A DNA stretch of 64,000 bases from Enterovibrio sp. JCM 19048. GTDB lineage: Bacteria > Pseudomonadota > Gammaproteobacteria > Enterobacterales > Vibrionaceae. Position numbers and translations under genes: made by a program. Of the stretch, positions 38,521-50,611 are shown one piece after another (position 1 is the first letter of the stretch; every line of letters starts with the position of its first letter). The DNA is taken from the NCBI GenBank assembly GCA_001310415.1, contig BAXE01000001.1:372001-436000 (forward strand). Reading direction: 5' to 3'. The notes under the pieces are model-generated. The model worked only from the letters and a program-made list of their open reading frames with translations, had not been told where the DNA came from and did not search any database.

Positions 38521-39860
38521 ATGAAAGGCTTTAAGTGGGTGTTGATGTTACTTATCGCTGTGGGCTTGATGGGATGTCAAAACGAAAAAATTACCGTTGC
38601 TTCATTCAATCTCTCTTTTGACAGGCCGAGTTTTGAGCAATTGCAGGATGAAATGGCGACGTCTCGCAGTGAGCAGGATGCATTGGTTGCAGCTTATGTC
38701 GGCAACAAGGATGCAATGGACGCAGAAGACAAAGAAAAGGCGGAAAAGGTGATTCAAATCCGCAACGTGGCCGCCATTATTCAGCATGTCAGGCCGGATA
38801 TTCTGATGATGGCGGAGTTCAATAATGACGGCAATGGCGACGATCTATCCGCAATGCACGGGTTTCAGCGTAATTACCTGTCACACGAACAAAGCCTGAA
38901 CAGCATTGATGGCGGTGACTGGCAAAAACCGATTGTTTACCCCGTGATGGAAACCTTCTCAACGAATACCGGCTTAAACAGCGGCTTGGATTTGGACAAC
39001 AACGGCATAGCAGGGCAACTGCCGGGCGATGCGTGGGGCTTTGGTTTCTATCATGGACAATATGCCTTTGGCCTGATGTCCAGGTTTGATATTAAAACGC
39101 GCAAGGTTCGTACTTTCCAAAACTTCAAATGGAAAGACCTGCCAACAGCGACCATTCCAACAATCACTAACTGTAACGATGAAAATAATCCGATCCCTGC
39201 AGGTTTAAGCTGCGGCGACAACTGGTACACAGACGAGGAATGGGAAGTGATGCGTCTGTCATCGAAAAACCATGTCGATGTTCCTGTGGTTGTGCCTACA
39301 CCGTTTGGTAAAGAAGTGGTTCATCTTTTACTTTCACACCCTACGCCACCGGTGTTTGACACTGTCACCCAGAACAACAAACTGAGAAACCGCGACGAAA
39401 TCCAGTTCTGGATTGATTACATCAACGGCGGGAAATTCCTGTACGACGATAAAGGTAAAAAGGGTGGCCTGAAGAAAAAAGCCCACTTTTTCGTTATGGG
39501 TGATCTCAACGCTGACCCGGAGGCGGGTGAAGGGTTTCGGGAAACCATAGCAACGCTGCTCGAAAATCCTCGCGTAAACCAGGCAGCAACAACCGGTGAA
39601 TTCACGCCAACCAGCAATGGCGCATTGGAAGCGGCAAACAATGTTCCGTACCCAGAGCGCGTCACCAGTACGTTTGGCTTGCGTGTTGACTATGCCTTTC
39701 CTTCAGCTTCCCTGGAGGTGGAATCTTCAGGCGTTTTTTGGCCTGCAACCGGTGAGCCAGGACGCTTGTTGATGAACGATGACAGGTAGGCAACTATGGC
39801 GATGGTAAAGATATTTCCTCTGATCACCGTCTCGTTTGGTACACGATAGATATGTATTGA
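38521..39860 (+). CDS. Endonuclease/exonuclease/phosphatase-family lipoprotein (frame break)
   Basis: About 446 residues. Lipoprotein signal MKGFKWVLMLLIAVGLMGCQ. The EEP fold is seen in TVASFNLSFDRP, PDILMMAEFNNDG (metal-binding E), HFFVMGDLNADPEAGEG and the C-terminal DISSDHRLVWYTID (catalytic DH). At about 39787 GACAGGTAGG stops the frame; one more G (AGGG) joins it to VGNYGDGKDISSDHRLVW, ending at TGA 39858-39860. Without repair the catalytic DH pair would be lost. An outer-membrane or periplasmic phosphoesterase or nuclease is the likely activity; the substrate is unknown. Bases 39861-40137 contain no gene. Confidence 0.8.
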
Positions 39861-40137
39861 GCCACTTCTGCACGGTTTTACGCTGGACGAGATTGAAAGC
39901 GCTGAAATCACCTGTGGCACATAGCCTTTCTTGTGCGTTTTCTGCGGGGTTTAGGCGAGAGCGTTCGAAGAAAATAGCGAGCGGGGTTAAGCAGTTACCC
40001 GTGTAGCAAAGAGGTGTTATACGGAAATTACAGAGGTGCAGCCTCGGAGGGGCAGTTTGATTCAAGATAGACTGAATCGGACTAACGGTTGAAGCCGGGC
40101 GCCATTCGTGCGAATGGCGCAGGGGCAAAGCGGTCGA

Positions 40138-40494
40138 TCAGAAGGCTTTTGGTGCGAAACCGGTAACCACTTCCAGTTTCAGTTCTTTACCCAGTTTGGT
40201 CAGAGGGTGAACAACAACAAGGCCACGAACGGATTTTTTCAGCTTACCCATGTCCGCTTGTTCTTGCTTGGTGATTTCGCGGGAAAAAGGCATATCAAGC
40301 AAGCTCTTGCGCTCTTTGTTCAGCTCAAAGTTTTGCTTGTGGCTGAGTTGGCTGATTTTCTTGTTCAAATCTTCGATGTCGTCGGTGAACTTAGTCACCA
40401 TCACGTCGTCACCACGCGTCTTAGCGGCATCCAGTTTTACTTGGCTTTTGTTCAGACGGTTTTTCAATTGTTGTAGTTCTTGTTTCATGCTCAT
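40138..40494 (-). CDS. yibL: YibL-family ribosome-associated protein
   Basis: 118 residues (or 116 from the second ATG at 40488), intact. The N-terminal coiled coil is KQELQQLKNRLNKSQVKLDA. The conserved C-terminus PFSREITKQEQADMGKLKKS and VRGLVVVHPLTKLGKELKLE matches E. coli YibL closely. Reported to associate with ribosomes; the molecular role is unclear. Divergent from hrpA. Confidence 0.85.
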   Translation of the reverse strand: MSMKQELQQLKNRLNKSQVKLDAAKTRGDDVMVTKFTDDIEDLNKKISQLSHKQNFELNKERKSLLDMPFSREITKQEQADMGKLKKSVRGLVVVHPLTKLGKELKLEVVTGFAPKAF

Positions 40495-40725
40495 GGTAAT
40501 CGACCACTGTGATTGACTTAGGCGCGGAGTATAGCATAAGCCTATGTGATGATAATCACATTGTTCTATCTGGCTGATACTTTGGATTTAACGGGTTCTT
40601 ATTACGACAACCGCCAATGAATGGTAGAATCGTCACAATTTTTCTGACGGTACTGAGCGATAAAACGCCGACCAACGTACCGTGAATGGATTTTCTTCAC
40701 AAATAGCATTTCTCTGGATAACGAT

Positions 40726-43700
40726 TTGACCGCTTCAATCCATCAAAATAACGCTAAAACGCTATTCAAGGCGCTTGATGACTGCATGCTGAAAGACAAA
40801 TTCCGTCTCAGCAAGCGCATCAAAGGCGCACAACGCATCAAGAAAGATGATGCCCGTCAGGCTGTCTTCGATGAAATCGCACTCGACATCGCCAATTCGA
40901 TGCAGGTGCGTATGCAGCGTCAGGCGAGTACGCCAACCATTACCTTCCCGGAACAACTGCCTGTCAGCCAGAAAAAAGACGACATCGCAGAGGCCATTGC
41001 CAACAATCAAGTGGTCATTGTTGCCGGTGAAACCGGTTCGGGTAAAACCACTCAGCTGCCAAAAATTTGTATGGAACTCGGCTTGGGCGTATCGGGTGTT
41101 ATCGGACATACCCAGCCACGCCGCCTTGCCGCGCGTTCTGTTGCAACCCGTATTGCCGAAGAGCTGGAAACTGAGCTTGGAAAAACCGTCGGTTACAAAG
41201 TTCGTTTCAACGATCAGGTGTCGGAAGAATCCCGCGTCAAGCTGATGACCGACGGTATCCTGCTGGCTGAAATCCAGCACGACCGCTACCTGAACCAATA
41301 TGACTGTATCATTATCGATGAAGCGCACGAGCGCAGCCTGAACATCGACTTTATTCTGGCTACCTCAAGCAATTATTGCCGAAGCGTCCTGATCTAAAGT
41401 TGATCATCACATCAGCAACTATCGACCCTGAGCGTTTCTCCAACCACTTCCGTGGTGCGCCAATCATTGAAGTGTCTGGCCGAACTTACCCGGTGGAAGT
41501 GCGTTACCGTCCGTTGGTGGAAGACAGCGAAGATACCGACCGCGATCAGCTTCAGGCCATTTTCGATGCTGTCGATGAACTGCATGATGAAGGGCCGGGC
41601 GATATCCTGATCTTCATGAACGGTGAGCGTGAAATTCGTGATACCGCAGATGCGCTTAACAAGCGTAACCTGCGTGATTGCGAAATCTTGCCGCTGTACG
41701 CGCGCTTGTCGTCTGCCGAACAAAACCGTGTATTCCAATCTCACGGTGGCCGCCGCATTGTACTGGCGACCAACGTGGCAGAAACCTCGCTGACAGTACC
41801 TGGCATCAAATACGTGATTGACCCGGGTACGGCGCGTATTTCCCGTTACAGCTACCGCACGAAAGTGCAGCGCCTGCCAATTGAGCCTGTCTCTCAAGCC
41901 AGCGCCAACCAGCGTAAAGGCCGTTGTGGTCGTGTCTCTGACGGTATCTGTATCCGCCTGTACTCGGAAGAAGATTTCCTGTCGCGTCCGGAATTTACCG
42001 ATCCGGAAATCCTGCGTACCAACCTGGCGTCGGTTATCCTGCAAATGACGGCGATTGGTCTGGGCGACATTTCCGCTTTCCCATTTGTACAGCCACCTGA
42101 CAGCCGCAACATCTCTGATGGTGTCCGTCTTCTGGAAGAGTTGGGTGCACTGAAAGAGGGTAAAGATCGCGACGATCCAAAGCGCTTAACCGACACCGGC
42201 AGTGCATTGGCGCGTCTGCCAATCGACCCGCGTCTGGCACGTATGGTACTGGAAGCTGCGCGCCTCGGCGCCTTGCATGAGGTGATGGTGATTGCTTCAG
42301 CACTGTCGATACAGGATCCGCGTGAACGCCCTTCAGACAAACAACAGCAGTCTGACGAGAAACACCGCCGTTTTAACGACAAAGAGTCGGATTTCCTCGC
42401 TTATGTAAACCTTTGGGAGTACATCAAAGAGCAGCAGAAGGAACTTTCCGGCAACCAGTTCCGCAAACAGTGTAAGAAGGATTACCTCAACTACCTGCGT
42501 GTGCGTGAATGGCAGGATGTGCATTACCAAATCCGTCAGGTCGTCAACGAACTGGGCTTTAAGATCAATCAAGAACCTGCAGATTATCAATCCGTACACA
42601 TGGCTCTGCTGGCGGGTCTGCTTTCCCATATTGGCCTGAAAGATCAGGAGAAGAATGAATATCAGGGTGCGCGCAATGCCCGGTTCAATATCTTCCCGGC
42701 ATCAGGCATCTTCAAGAAGCAGCCGAAGTGGGTGATGGTGGCAGAGCTGGTGGAAACCTCCAAACTTTGGGGACGTGTTGCCGCCAAGATCCAGCCAGAA
42801 TGGGTTGAGCCTTTAGCCAAACATCTCATCAAACGCAGCTACTCTGAACCGCACTGGGAGAAAAAACAGGCGGCGGTATTCGCGTTTGAAAAAGTCATGC
42901 TGTACGGCATTCCAATCGTGCCTAAGCGCAAGGTGAACTACGGCAATATCGATGGCGTGGTAAGCCGTGAGATCTTTATCCGCTCTGCGCTGGTGGAAGG
43001 GGATTGGGAAACCAAACACAAATTCTTCCACCAAAACCGCAAAATGCTGGCGGAAGTGGAAGAGCTTGAGAAGAAATCACGCCGCCGCGATATTCTGGTG
43101 GACGACGATACCCTGTATGAATTCTATGACCAGCGTATCGACCATACTGTGGTTTCCGGTCGTCACTTCGACAGTTGGTGGAAAAAAGTCAGCCGTGATG
43201 AACCTGAAAAGCTGAACTTCGAAAAGGCCATGCTGCTGGCGGGTGATGCAAGCCATGTTACAGAGCTGGATTACCCGAACTTCTGGCATCAGGCAACCTG
43301 AAGCTGAAACTCAGCTACCAGTTTGAGCCGGGCGAAGACCATGATGGAGTGACAGTACATATCCCGTTGCCGGTATTGAACCAGGTTGAACCAGAAGGGT
43401 TCGACTGGCAAATTCCGGGTCTGCGCCATGAACTGATTGTCGCTTTGATCAAATCGCTGCCTAAGACGTTACGACGTAACTTTGTGCCTGCGCCAAACTA
43501 TGCCACGGCTTTCCTGCAGCGTGTAACGCCGATGGAAGCGCCACTATTGGATGCGCTGGAAAAAGAGCTGAAGCGCATGACAGGCGTGACGGTGCTGCGT
43601 GAAAGCTGGCAGTTGGATCAGTTGCCTGAGCACCTGAAAATCACTTTCCGCGCGGTTGACCATAAAAACCGCAAGCTCAATGAAAGCTACGATTTGTATG

Positions 43701-44625
43701 AGCTGAAAGACGGCCTGAAAGAGAAAGTACAGGAAACCCTGTCGCAGGTAGCGGATGACGATATCGAGCAACAAGGGCTGACCACCTGGAGCTTTGGCCC
43801 ACTGCCGAAGATGTACCAGCAAAAACGCGGTGGCTTTGAAGTGAAAGCCTTCCCTGCGATCGTGGATAACAAAGATTCCGTCGGTATCAAGCTGTACGAA
43901 ACAGAAGAAGAGCAACATCAAGCGATGAAGCAAGGTCAACGTCGTTTGATCCTTCTGAACGTGCCGTCACCGATTAAGTATCTTCACGATAATTTGCCGA
44001 ATAAATCCAAACTGGGTCTGTACTTCAACCCGTATGGTCGCGTGCTGGATTTGATTGATGACTGTATAGCCTGTGGCGTCGATAAGCTGGTTGAGTCTCA
44101 GGGTGGCTTGAAATGGCAACCGGAAGAGTTTGAAGCACTGAAAGAGTATGTTCGCGCTGAACTGGGCGATACCGTGGTGGACATCGCCAAGCAGGTAGAA
44201 CAAATCCTGACAACGGCGTTCAACATCAACAAGAAGCTCAAGGGCAAAATCGACTTCACCATGGCGTTTGCCCTGTCAGACATCAAGGCGCAGATCGAAG
44301 GCTGATTTTCAAAGGCTTTGCGACCGAGTGCGGCTGGAAGCGGCTGCCGGACATTCAGCGTTACCTTAACGCTGTAGAGCGCCGTTTGGAAAAACTGCCG
44401 ATAGATCCTAATAAAGACCGTCTGCACATGCTGAAGATTGAAGCGGTGACTAAGGACTACAAAGAGTTGCTGAATAAGATCCCGAAAGGACAGCGCGTGC
44501 CAGAGTCGGTAAAAGAAATCCGTTGGATGGTAGAGGAGCTTCGCGTGAGTTACTTCGCCCAGCAGCTTGGGACGCCATATCCGATATCGGACAAACGGAT
44601 TAAGAACGCTATCGACGCTGTATAG
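40726..44625 (+). CDS. hrpA: ATP-dependent RNA helicase HrpA (three frame breaks)
   Basis: DEAH-box helicase of about 1300 residues acting on mRNA and stalled ribosomes. Walker [44 protein letters not shown] box [17 protein letters not shown], motif III TSATID, motif [22 protein letters not shown], then the HA2/OB region and the long DUF3418 tail ending [17 protein letters not shown]. The start is a TTG at 40726. Breaks near 41357 (GGC for GGGC), 43290 (CAGGC for CAGGGC) and 44302 (GGCTG for GGCCTG) are each one base short in a run. With them restored the protein is complete. Terminator at 44683. Confidence 0.95.
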
Positions 44626-44682
44626 CGAATCGGTATGTTTTACACCCTGTGTCAGCAGGGAGTCAAAATTCCCTAAAAAAAG

Positions 44683-44711
44683 AAAGCCAGCATGATTGCT
44701 GGCTTTTTCCT
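44683..44711 (+). terminator. Terminator after hrpA
   Basis: AAAGCCAGC / GCTGGCTTT with an ATGATT loop and a TTTTCC tail. Confidence 0.8.
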
Positions 44712-44969
44712 TTTTTATCCCTGTGGCAACATCCGCCAAGAGGTCACAACAGGCGGCAAAATGCTGCCAGAATTTCCTCCGCTATCTTTCAGCAATAGCA
44801 CCATTTATAAGGTGTACGAAGCCAAAGATAGTCACAACATATTGAATTTTAATAACAACATTATGCCTGCTATGAGCTGGCACAAATCTTGGTTTGGTTA
44901 AGACAGATTCTGATTCGCACAATGCCGGATGAAACACGATGTCTTAATCAATACCGATTGGGGAATGCT

Positions 44970-45578
44970 ATGTATAAGGCTGTAAGAGCAGCACTTGCGC
45001 TTCTTTTATTAGTGTTTTCAGCGAATGTGTTTGCAACAACGCTTCCTGATGCTCAAACCATGTATCGTCAGCTACACCTTTCTCACGAGGTGGCGTTTGA
45101 CAAGTTTGAGCAAGCCTATGACCACTTCAAAACTCACAGATCCGGCAAGCCAATCTTTACTTTGATTGACTACAGTAAGCCATCATCAAAAACGGTTTTG
45201 GTCTTTGATATTGCCAAACGCAAGGTGCTGTTTTCGTCCTATGTTTCCCACGGAAAAAACAGTGGCTCGCTATACGCCAAAAAGTTCTCCAACGTCGTCA
45301 ACTCACGGAAAACGTCGATTGGTATCTTTAGGGCGGCAGAAACCTACTATGGCAAACACGGTTATTCACTGAGGCTGGATGGCCTTTCTAAAGGATTAAA
45401 TGACAACGCCCGCAGACGCGCGATCGTCATTCATGGTGCATCCTATGCCAACCCGAAAGTGATCTCGAAAACCGGTCAGTTAGGACGCAGTTGGGGATGC
45501 CCGGCATTGCCGAGCTACCTGTCGAAAAAGGTTATCGACACCATTAAAAACGGCACTTACATCTACGCATACGGTTGA
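44970..45578 (+). CDS. Murein L,D-transpeptidase catalytic-domain protein
   Basis: 202 residues from the ATG at 44970 (MYKAVRAALALLLLVFSANV, a signal peptide; cleavage probably after FA). The catalytic region is RRRAIVIHGASYANPKVISK and LGRSWGCPALPSYL: His, Gly and the nucleophile Cys in the HGxxY/SxGCPA pattern of YkuD_2-type enzymes. They form or remodel 3-3 crosslinks or anchor proteins in peptidoglycan. Intact, monocistronic, with its own terminator at 45603. Confidence 0.85.
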   Translation: MYKAVRAALALLLLVFSANVFATTLPDAQTMYRQLHLSHEVAFDKFEQAYDHFKTHRSGKPIFTLIDYSKPSSKTVLVFDIAKRKVLFSSYVSHGKNSGSLYAKKFSNVVNSRKTSIGIFRAAETYYGKHGYSLRLDGLSKGLNDNARRRAIVIHGASYANPKVISKTGQLGRSWGCPALPSYLSKKVIDTIKNGTYIYAYG

Positions 45579-45602
45579 AATGCGAACTCCAAGAATCGAT
45601 GA

Positions 45603-45634
45603 AACGGCGCATTCTGATCAATGCGCCGTTTTTT
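45603..45634 (+). terminator. Terminator after the L,D-transpeptidase gene
   Basis: AACGGCGCATT / AATGCGCCGTT stem with a CTGATC loop and seven T residues. Confidence 0.85.
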
Positions 45635-45755
45635 TGCCTGCTGATGTAATCCCATCTTCCGAATTTCCTGCCCAATCCCATAAAAACTATCCCGAGTAGC
45701 AACGGCAATTTACACAAGGAAAATGACTTCTGCACTCATCAAACCGGGAGACAGG

Positions 45756-46611
45756 ATGAAACCGACTCAAATCGCACTAATCGCCAGTGTCAGTGTTGCA
45801 ACATCGCAACACGCACTGGCCACCAGCTGCCTTCACCACAAACCCCAATTGGCTGTGCCTTATGAAAATGAAATGGTCATTGATTGGCAAGATTACGTCT
45901 ATAGCGAAAAGCTGGACGGTATCCGCGCCTATTGGAGCGGGAAGTTCCTGTTCACCCGCCAGGGTAACCTGATTTACGCTCCGTCCTGGTTTACTGATAG
46001 CCTGCCGCCTATTGCGCTGGAAGGGGAGCTTTGGATTGGGCGCGGCCAGTTTGAGGAGACCATGCGACGGTGATGGACAGCAAGCCTGATGAAAAAGCCT
46101 GGCGACAAGTTCGTTTTATGGTGTTTGATTTACCGGCCAGCCTGGATAGTTTTGACGAGCGCTACCAAAAAATGAATGGGCTGACAGAGGCCATGAAATT
46201 GCCCCACCTTGGGTATGTCACACATTACCCTGTTGAGAGTGAAATGGCGTTGCGGGAGGTGTTGGCGTCGATCAACGCAAAGGCGGAGAAGGGCTGATGC
46301 TGAGAAAGCGTGATGGTATTTATATGGGTGGCCGTTCAAGCAATGTGATTAAAATGAAAGTCGCTGAAGATGCTGAAGCGGAAGTCATCGGCCATATTGA
46401 TGGAAAAGGAAAGCATGTTGGCAGACTGGGCGCATTATTGGTGAAAATGCCAGATGGTAAAGAGTTTAAAATCGGAACTGGATTTTCAGACAACCAGCGA
46501 GAAAATCCACCTGAAATTGGCGCGAAAGTGACATACCGTTACAACGGCTTCACCAAAAATGGCATTCCGAAATTTGCCCGCTACCTGCATGTGGATGTAA
46601 CCAAACAATAG
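45756..46611 (+). CDS. Periplasmic ATP-dependent DNA ligase, Lig E type (two frame breaks)
   Basis: About 285 residues, minimal two-domain ligase with a signal peptide (MKPTQIALIASVSVATSQHA). Nucleotidyltransferase motif I is YSEKLDGIRAYWSGKF (catalytic K of KxDG), motif IV-like EGELWIGRGQFEE, FMVFDLPAS, and motif V LMLRKRDGIYMGGRSSNVIK with the KMK lysines. The OB domain runs VIGHIDGKGKHVGRLGALLV to NGIPKFARYLHVD. Breaks near 46067 (ATGCGACG, one base short) and 46287 (AAGGCGGA should be AAGGGCGGA). Lig E proteins are known from Vibrio, Haemophilus and Neisseria and are linked to extracellular or incoming DNA. Confidence 0.88.
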
Positions 46612-46709
46612 TGCTTCCTATTTAAGTCACAATTTGCATATCCGCACTGGCGATATTGCGTATCTGCTTAAAAACTAAAGAAGGAGCATTTAGTAAGGAT
46701 TGCGCAATG

Positions 46710-47712
46710 GGGAAGAATCGTCGTCCCACTCTTTCTGATGTGGCTGAACAGGTCGGGGTCACCAAAATGACCGTCAGCCGCTACCTCAACAACCCTCAAA
46801 AAGTCGCTAAAAAAACCGGGGAACAAATCCAGATTGCTTTGGATGACATCGGTTATATTCAACCGCGTGCCGGACATTCTTTCCAACCGGGCCAGCCGAA
46901 CGATCGGTGTTGTTCTGCCTTCTTTCAATCATCCTGTATTTCAGCAAGTCATCGCCGGCATTGAGGCGGTAACAGACGAATGCGGGTATCAGGTCATGGT
47001 GGCGCATTGCGGTTACGACGAAAAACTGGAAGAGCAGCGTATTGAATCACTACTCTCATTCAACGTCGATGGCCTGATCTTATCCGAGCATGGGCACACA
47101 GAGCGCACGCTGAAAATGCTCAAGGTGGCTGGCCTTCCATTCGTGGAAATCATGAAAAATACAAATGGTGGCAGGTTCACTGTCGGTATCGATAATCGCT
47201 TGGCGGCGTTTTCTATGGTGTCGCTGATGATAGAGCGCGGATACCGCAATATCGTGTGTCTGAGCGTTAAGAAGGGAATAGGGACGCCGGACAAACTTCA
47301 GGGTTACCTCGATGCCATGGAAGCAAATGCACTCACTCCACGCAGTCTTACGGCAAAGGCGGAATCTTCTGTTTCATTGGCGCGTAAGATGACCCGGAAA
47401 GTACTGGAACGATACCCAGAAACAGACGCGTTTTTCTGCACGGATGATGAACTGGCGGCTGGGGTGTTGTTAGAGTGCCAGCATAAAGGGTTGGACGTGC
47501 CGCAGGAGATAGGCATTGCTGGCATTCATGCGCTGGATATCGGGCAATCAATGATGCCGAGGTTAGCCAGTGTGGTTACTCCAGACAGGGAAACCGGCGA
47601 AAATGCAGCGCGATCACTCATCAGTGAGCTGCAAGGTGTGGCATTCAGCGCTGAACCGCTTGATTTTACGCTGGACGCAGGGGCGAGCCTTCTGGCAGAA
47701 ACCCAAGAGTAA
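46710..47712 (+). CDS. gntR: LacI-family regulator, GntR-type (frame break)
   Basis: About 334 residues from the ATG at 46710 (AAGGA eight bases upstream). Helix-turn-helix and hinge helix: RPTLSDVAEQVGVTKMTVSR, YLNNPQ, RVPDILSNRASRTIGVVLPS. The effector domain aligns along its length with E. coli GntR, the gluconate repressor (IAGIEAVTDECGYQVMVAHC, SMMPRLASVVTPDRETGE). Near 46865 ATTCAACCG is two C residues short of ATTCCCAAC, or has one base extra, splitting the HTH from the rest. No gluconate genes lie in the window, so the target is inferred from similarity only. Confidence 0.8.
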
Positions 47713-47735
47713 TCAGACAAATAAAGCAAAAAGAA

Positions 47736-47768
47736 AGCCTGATGAGAAACCATCAGGCTATTTGTTTT
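47736..47768. terminator. Terminator between gntR and the lactate operon
   Basis: AGCCTGATG / CATCAGGCT with an AGAAAC loop, T-rich right flank and A-rich left flank. It lies between convergent genes and can serve both. Confidence 0.75.
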
Positions 47769-47791
47769 GGGCTAAAACTCGGCAGTCTGTG

Positions 47792-50609
47792 TTACGCTGT
47801 CACTTCTTCCAGCAGGTAAAGGATGGAATGGTAAGGAATACCGCTGTGATGGGTTAATCCAATTTCACAGGTGCGGCTGTTACTGAACCCGCGCTTACAG
47901 TTTGCCGGAATTTGCGCTTTCAAAGGGTGCAATGCTGCTTCATTCAGTTCAGGCGTGAAGAAGCCTTTATCCCCGGCAAAGCCACAGCACTCGATATGTT
48001 CTGGCACGATAACGTCTTTGGCACAGGCTTTGGCAACGTTAAGTAATGTATCCGCCAGACCCATCCGGCGCGCACTGCAGGTGATGTGCAGCATAACCGT
48101 TTCGTCGACAGGTTTAATGGTTAAGTCTTCCATTAGGTATTTCAGGATAAATCCGGCCGCTCATGGATTTCCATCGATTGTTCAAACTTTTCTTTGCTCA
48201 GCTTCGAACAGGGGCTGGTGTCCATCAGTACCGGGATCTTTCCTTCCTGACTCGCCTGCCAAAGTGCCGCCTGCAATTCCTGGCTCTTTTGGTCGGCAAT
48301 GTCATTCATGCCTTTACTGTCGTAGGGCATGCCGCAGCAAAGTGACGGCAGTTTTTGCGGCAGTATCACGCTGTATCCTGCACGTTTCAGTAGCGTTATC
48401 GTGACTTCAGTCAGTGAGCGTTTATCTTCACTGCCGACTTCGTTGCCCATATTGCGACTGGCACAGGAAGGGAAGTAAACAACCTGTTTGGTTCCGCCCG
48501 TTTCAGTAGGAGCGGCTTTGTAAGGGTTGGCGCGGGGGAAGCTTTCATTCCACGCCGGTGTTTTGCCCTTGGTGAGTTTACGGATGCTATTGAGCATGCT
48601 GCCCACGGCTTTTTCACCGAGAACAGATTGCATCGCGCTGTTGGTGGACAACCGACGCGGGTCAGTGTAGTGACTGTATCAAAGTGATTGGCTGTCCAGC
48701 GGGCAATAGGGACAAAGCGCTGGTATTTGGCGATGCGCACTTTTTTGATGAGATCGCCGGTATTAATGCCCACGGGACAACGTTCAGCGCAAAGCCCGGT
48801 TGCAGCGCAGGTATCGACACCCAGGTAATCAAATGCCTTTTGCAGTTCTGCGTGTTTGTCTGTACTGCCTTCGCGCTCCAGGCGGCTCAGTTCGCGATAA
48901 AGCACAATACGCTGCCTTGGGGAAAGGGACAGCGTGCGTGCTGGGCAGACAGCCTCACAGAAGCCACATTCGATACAGCGATCGACCAGGTCATCCGCTT
49001 TGGGCATGGGTTTTAAATGGGTTATGTGGGCATCTGGATTGTCATTGATAATGACGCCGGGGTTGAGCAGGCCTTTGGGATCGAACAGGGATTTAATACG
49101 CTGCATTAATTGATAGGCATCCGCACCCCATTCAAGCTCGACATAAGGTGCCATGTTGCGGCCGGTGCCGTGCTCCGCTTTCAGTGACCCTTCATATTTC
49201 ACCGCGACCAACTGGGCGACAGCATCCATAAATTTACCGTAGCGGGTCACTTCTGCCTGACTTTCAAAACCCTGGGTAAACACAAAGTGAAGGTTACCTT
49301 CGAGGGCATGGCCGAATATGATGGCTTCGTTGTATTGGAATTCGGTAAAAAGAGCTTGAAGTTCTCGGACGCCGGCGGCGAGGCGCTCGACAGGAAATGC
49401 CACGTCTTCAATGATGACCGTGGTTCCTGCTTCACGCACCGCGCCAACTGCCGGGAACATGCCTTTGCGGATCCCCCACAAAGTGGCGACAGTGCCTGAG
49501 TCTGTGGTAAATGCCACCTGCTCAGGAATCTCAAACGCTGAGAGCGCAGACATGATGGTGTCACACTGGCTGTTTAGCGTGTGTTCCTCACTGGCACGGG
49601 ATTCCACTAACAGTGCACAGTGCTCCAAGGTGAGCGCTGGTAAAAAGGCGGGCATGCCAGGCTTGTCAGCAACTGAGCGAAGTGCACGTCCATCCATCAT
49701 TTCAACGGCTGACACAGGGGTTTTGGACAGGGCGGTGACGGCGTTGGAAGCGTCTCAATATCGTTGAAAACCAGCAGTGCAGAAGCTTTAAAAGGATGTT
49801 CGATAACGGTGTTATAAGTAATCTCGGCAATAAAACCCAAGGTACCTTCCGAGCCTACCATCAGATGTATCAATACATCGATGGGATCGGTAAAATCAAC
49901 CAAAGCGTTGAGTGCATAGCCCGTGGTGTTTTTCAGACGGTATTTGTGCTGGATCCGCTGTTTTAACGCTTCATTTTTCTGAACATCGGCACACAGGGAT
50001 TGAATACCGGCAAGCAGCACTTGATGGCTTTGGCGGAATGCATCGACAGAGTCATGATCTGCTGTATTGAGTAACGTCCCGTCGTGGAATACCACCTTCA
50101 TGGCATCGACAGTTTTGTAGGTGTTCTGTGCCGTACCGCAACACATACCACTGGCGTTGTTTGCTGCAATACCACCAATCTTACAGCTGTTGATTGAAGC
50201 GGGATCCGGGCCTATTTTGCGCTGAAAAGGGGCGAGGTAGCGGTTTGCATCTGCGCCAATAACGCCAGGTTGCAGACGGATTTTCTTCCCATCATCCAGA
50301 ATGTCATGGTTGCGCCAGTCGTCGGTCAGAGTGATCAACACAGAATCTGAGACTGCCTGGCCGGAAAGCTGGTACCCGCGGCACGGAAGGTAAACGGCAC
50401 CAGCAATTCACCACATGTAGTGATGATATAAATGACTTCATCAAGCTTTCTGCCTGAACGACAAGCTTAGGGATCAAGCGGTAAAAACTGGCATCCGTAC
50501 CATAGGCTAATCGCCTTACATCATCTGTTATCAACCTCGATTTGTGAATGCGGGATTCGAGCGCCGACAGCAAGCGTTGATATGTCGCTTCAGAAGGTGT
50601 TGTCGCCAT
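47792..50609 (-). CDS. D-lactate dehydrogenase-type FAD/Fe-S oxidoreductase (five frame breaks)
   Basis: About 940 residues. The FAD-binding half (PCMH/VAO fold) has SCKIGGIAANNASGMCCGTA, VGSEGTLGFIAEITYN, EDVAFPVERLAAGV and FGHALEGNLHFVFTQ. The ferredoxin part has CIECGFCEAVCP and CAATGLCAERCPVGINTG. The C-terminal CCG domains have FPSCASRNMG, SLCCGMPYDSKGM, HITCSARRMG and ECCGFAGDKGFF. This matches the quinone-dependent D-lactate dehydrogenase (Dld-II) class. Five one-base losses near 50441, 50367, 49752, 48656 and 48150, all in short runs. It is the last gene of the lld operon, 2 bases after lldG. Confidence 0.88.
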
Positions 50610-50611
50610 GG

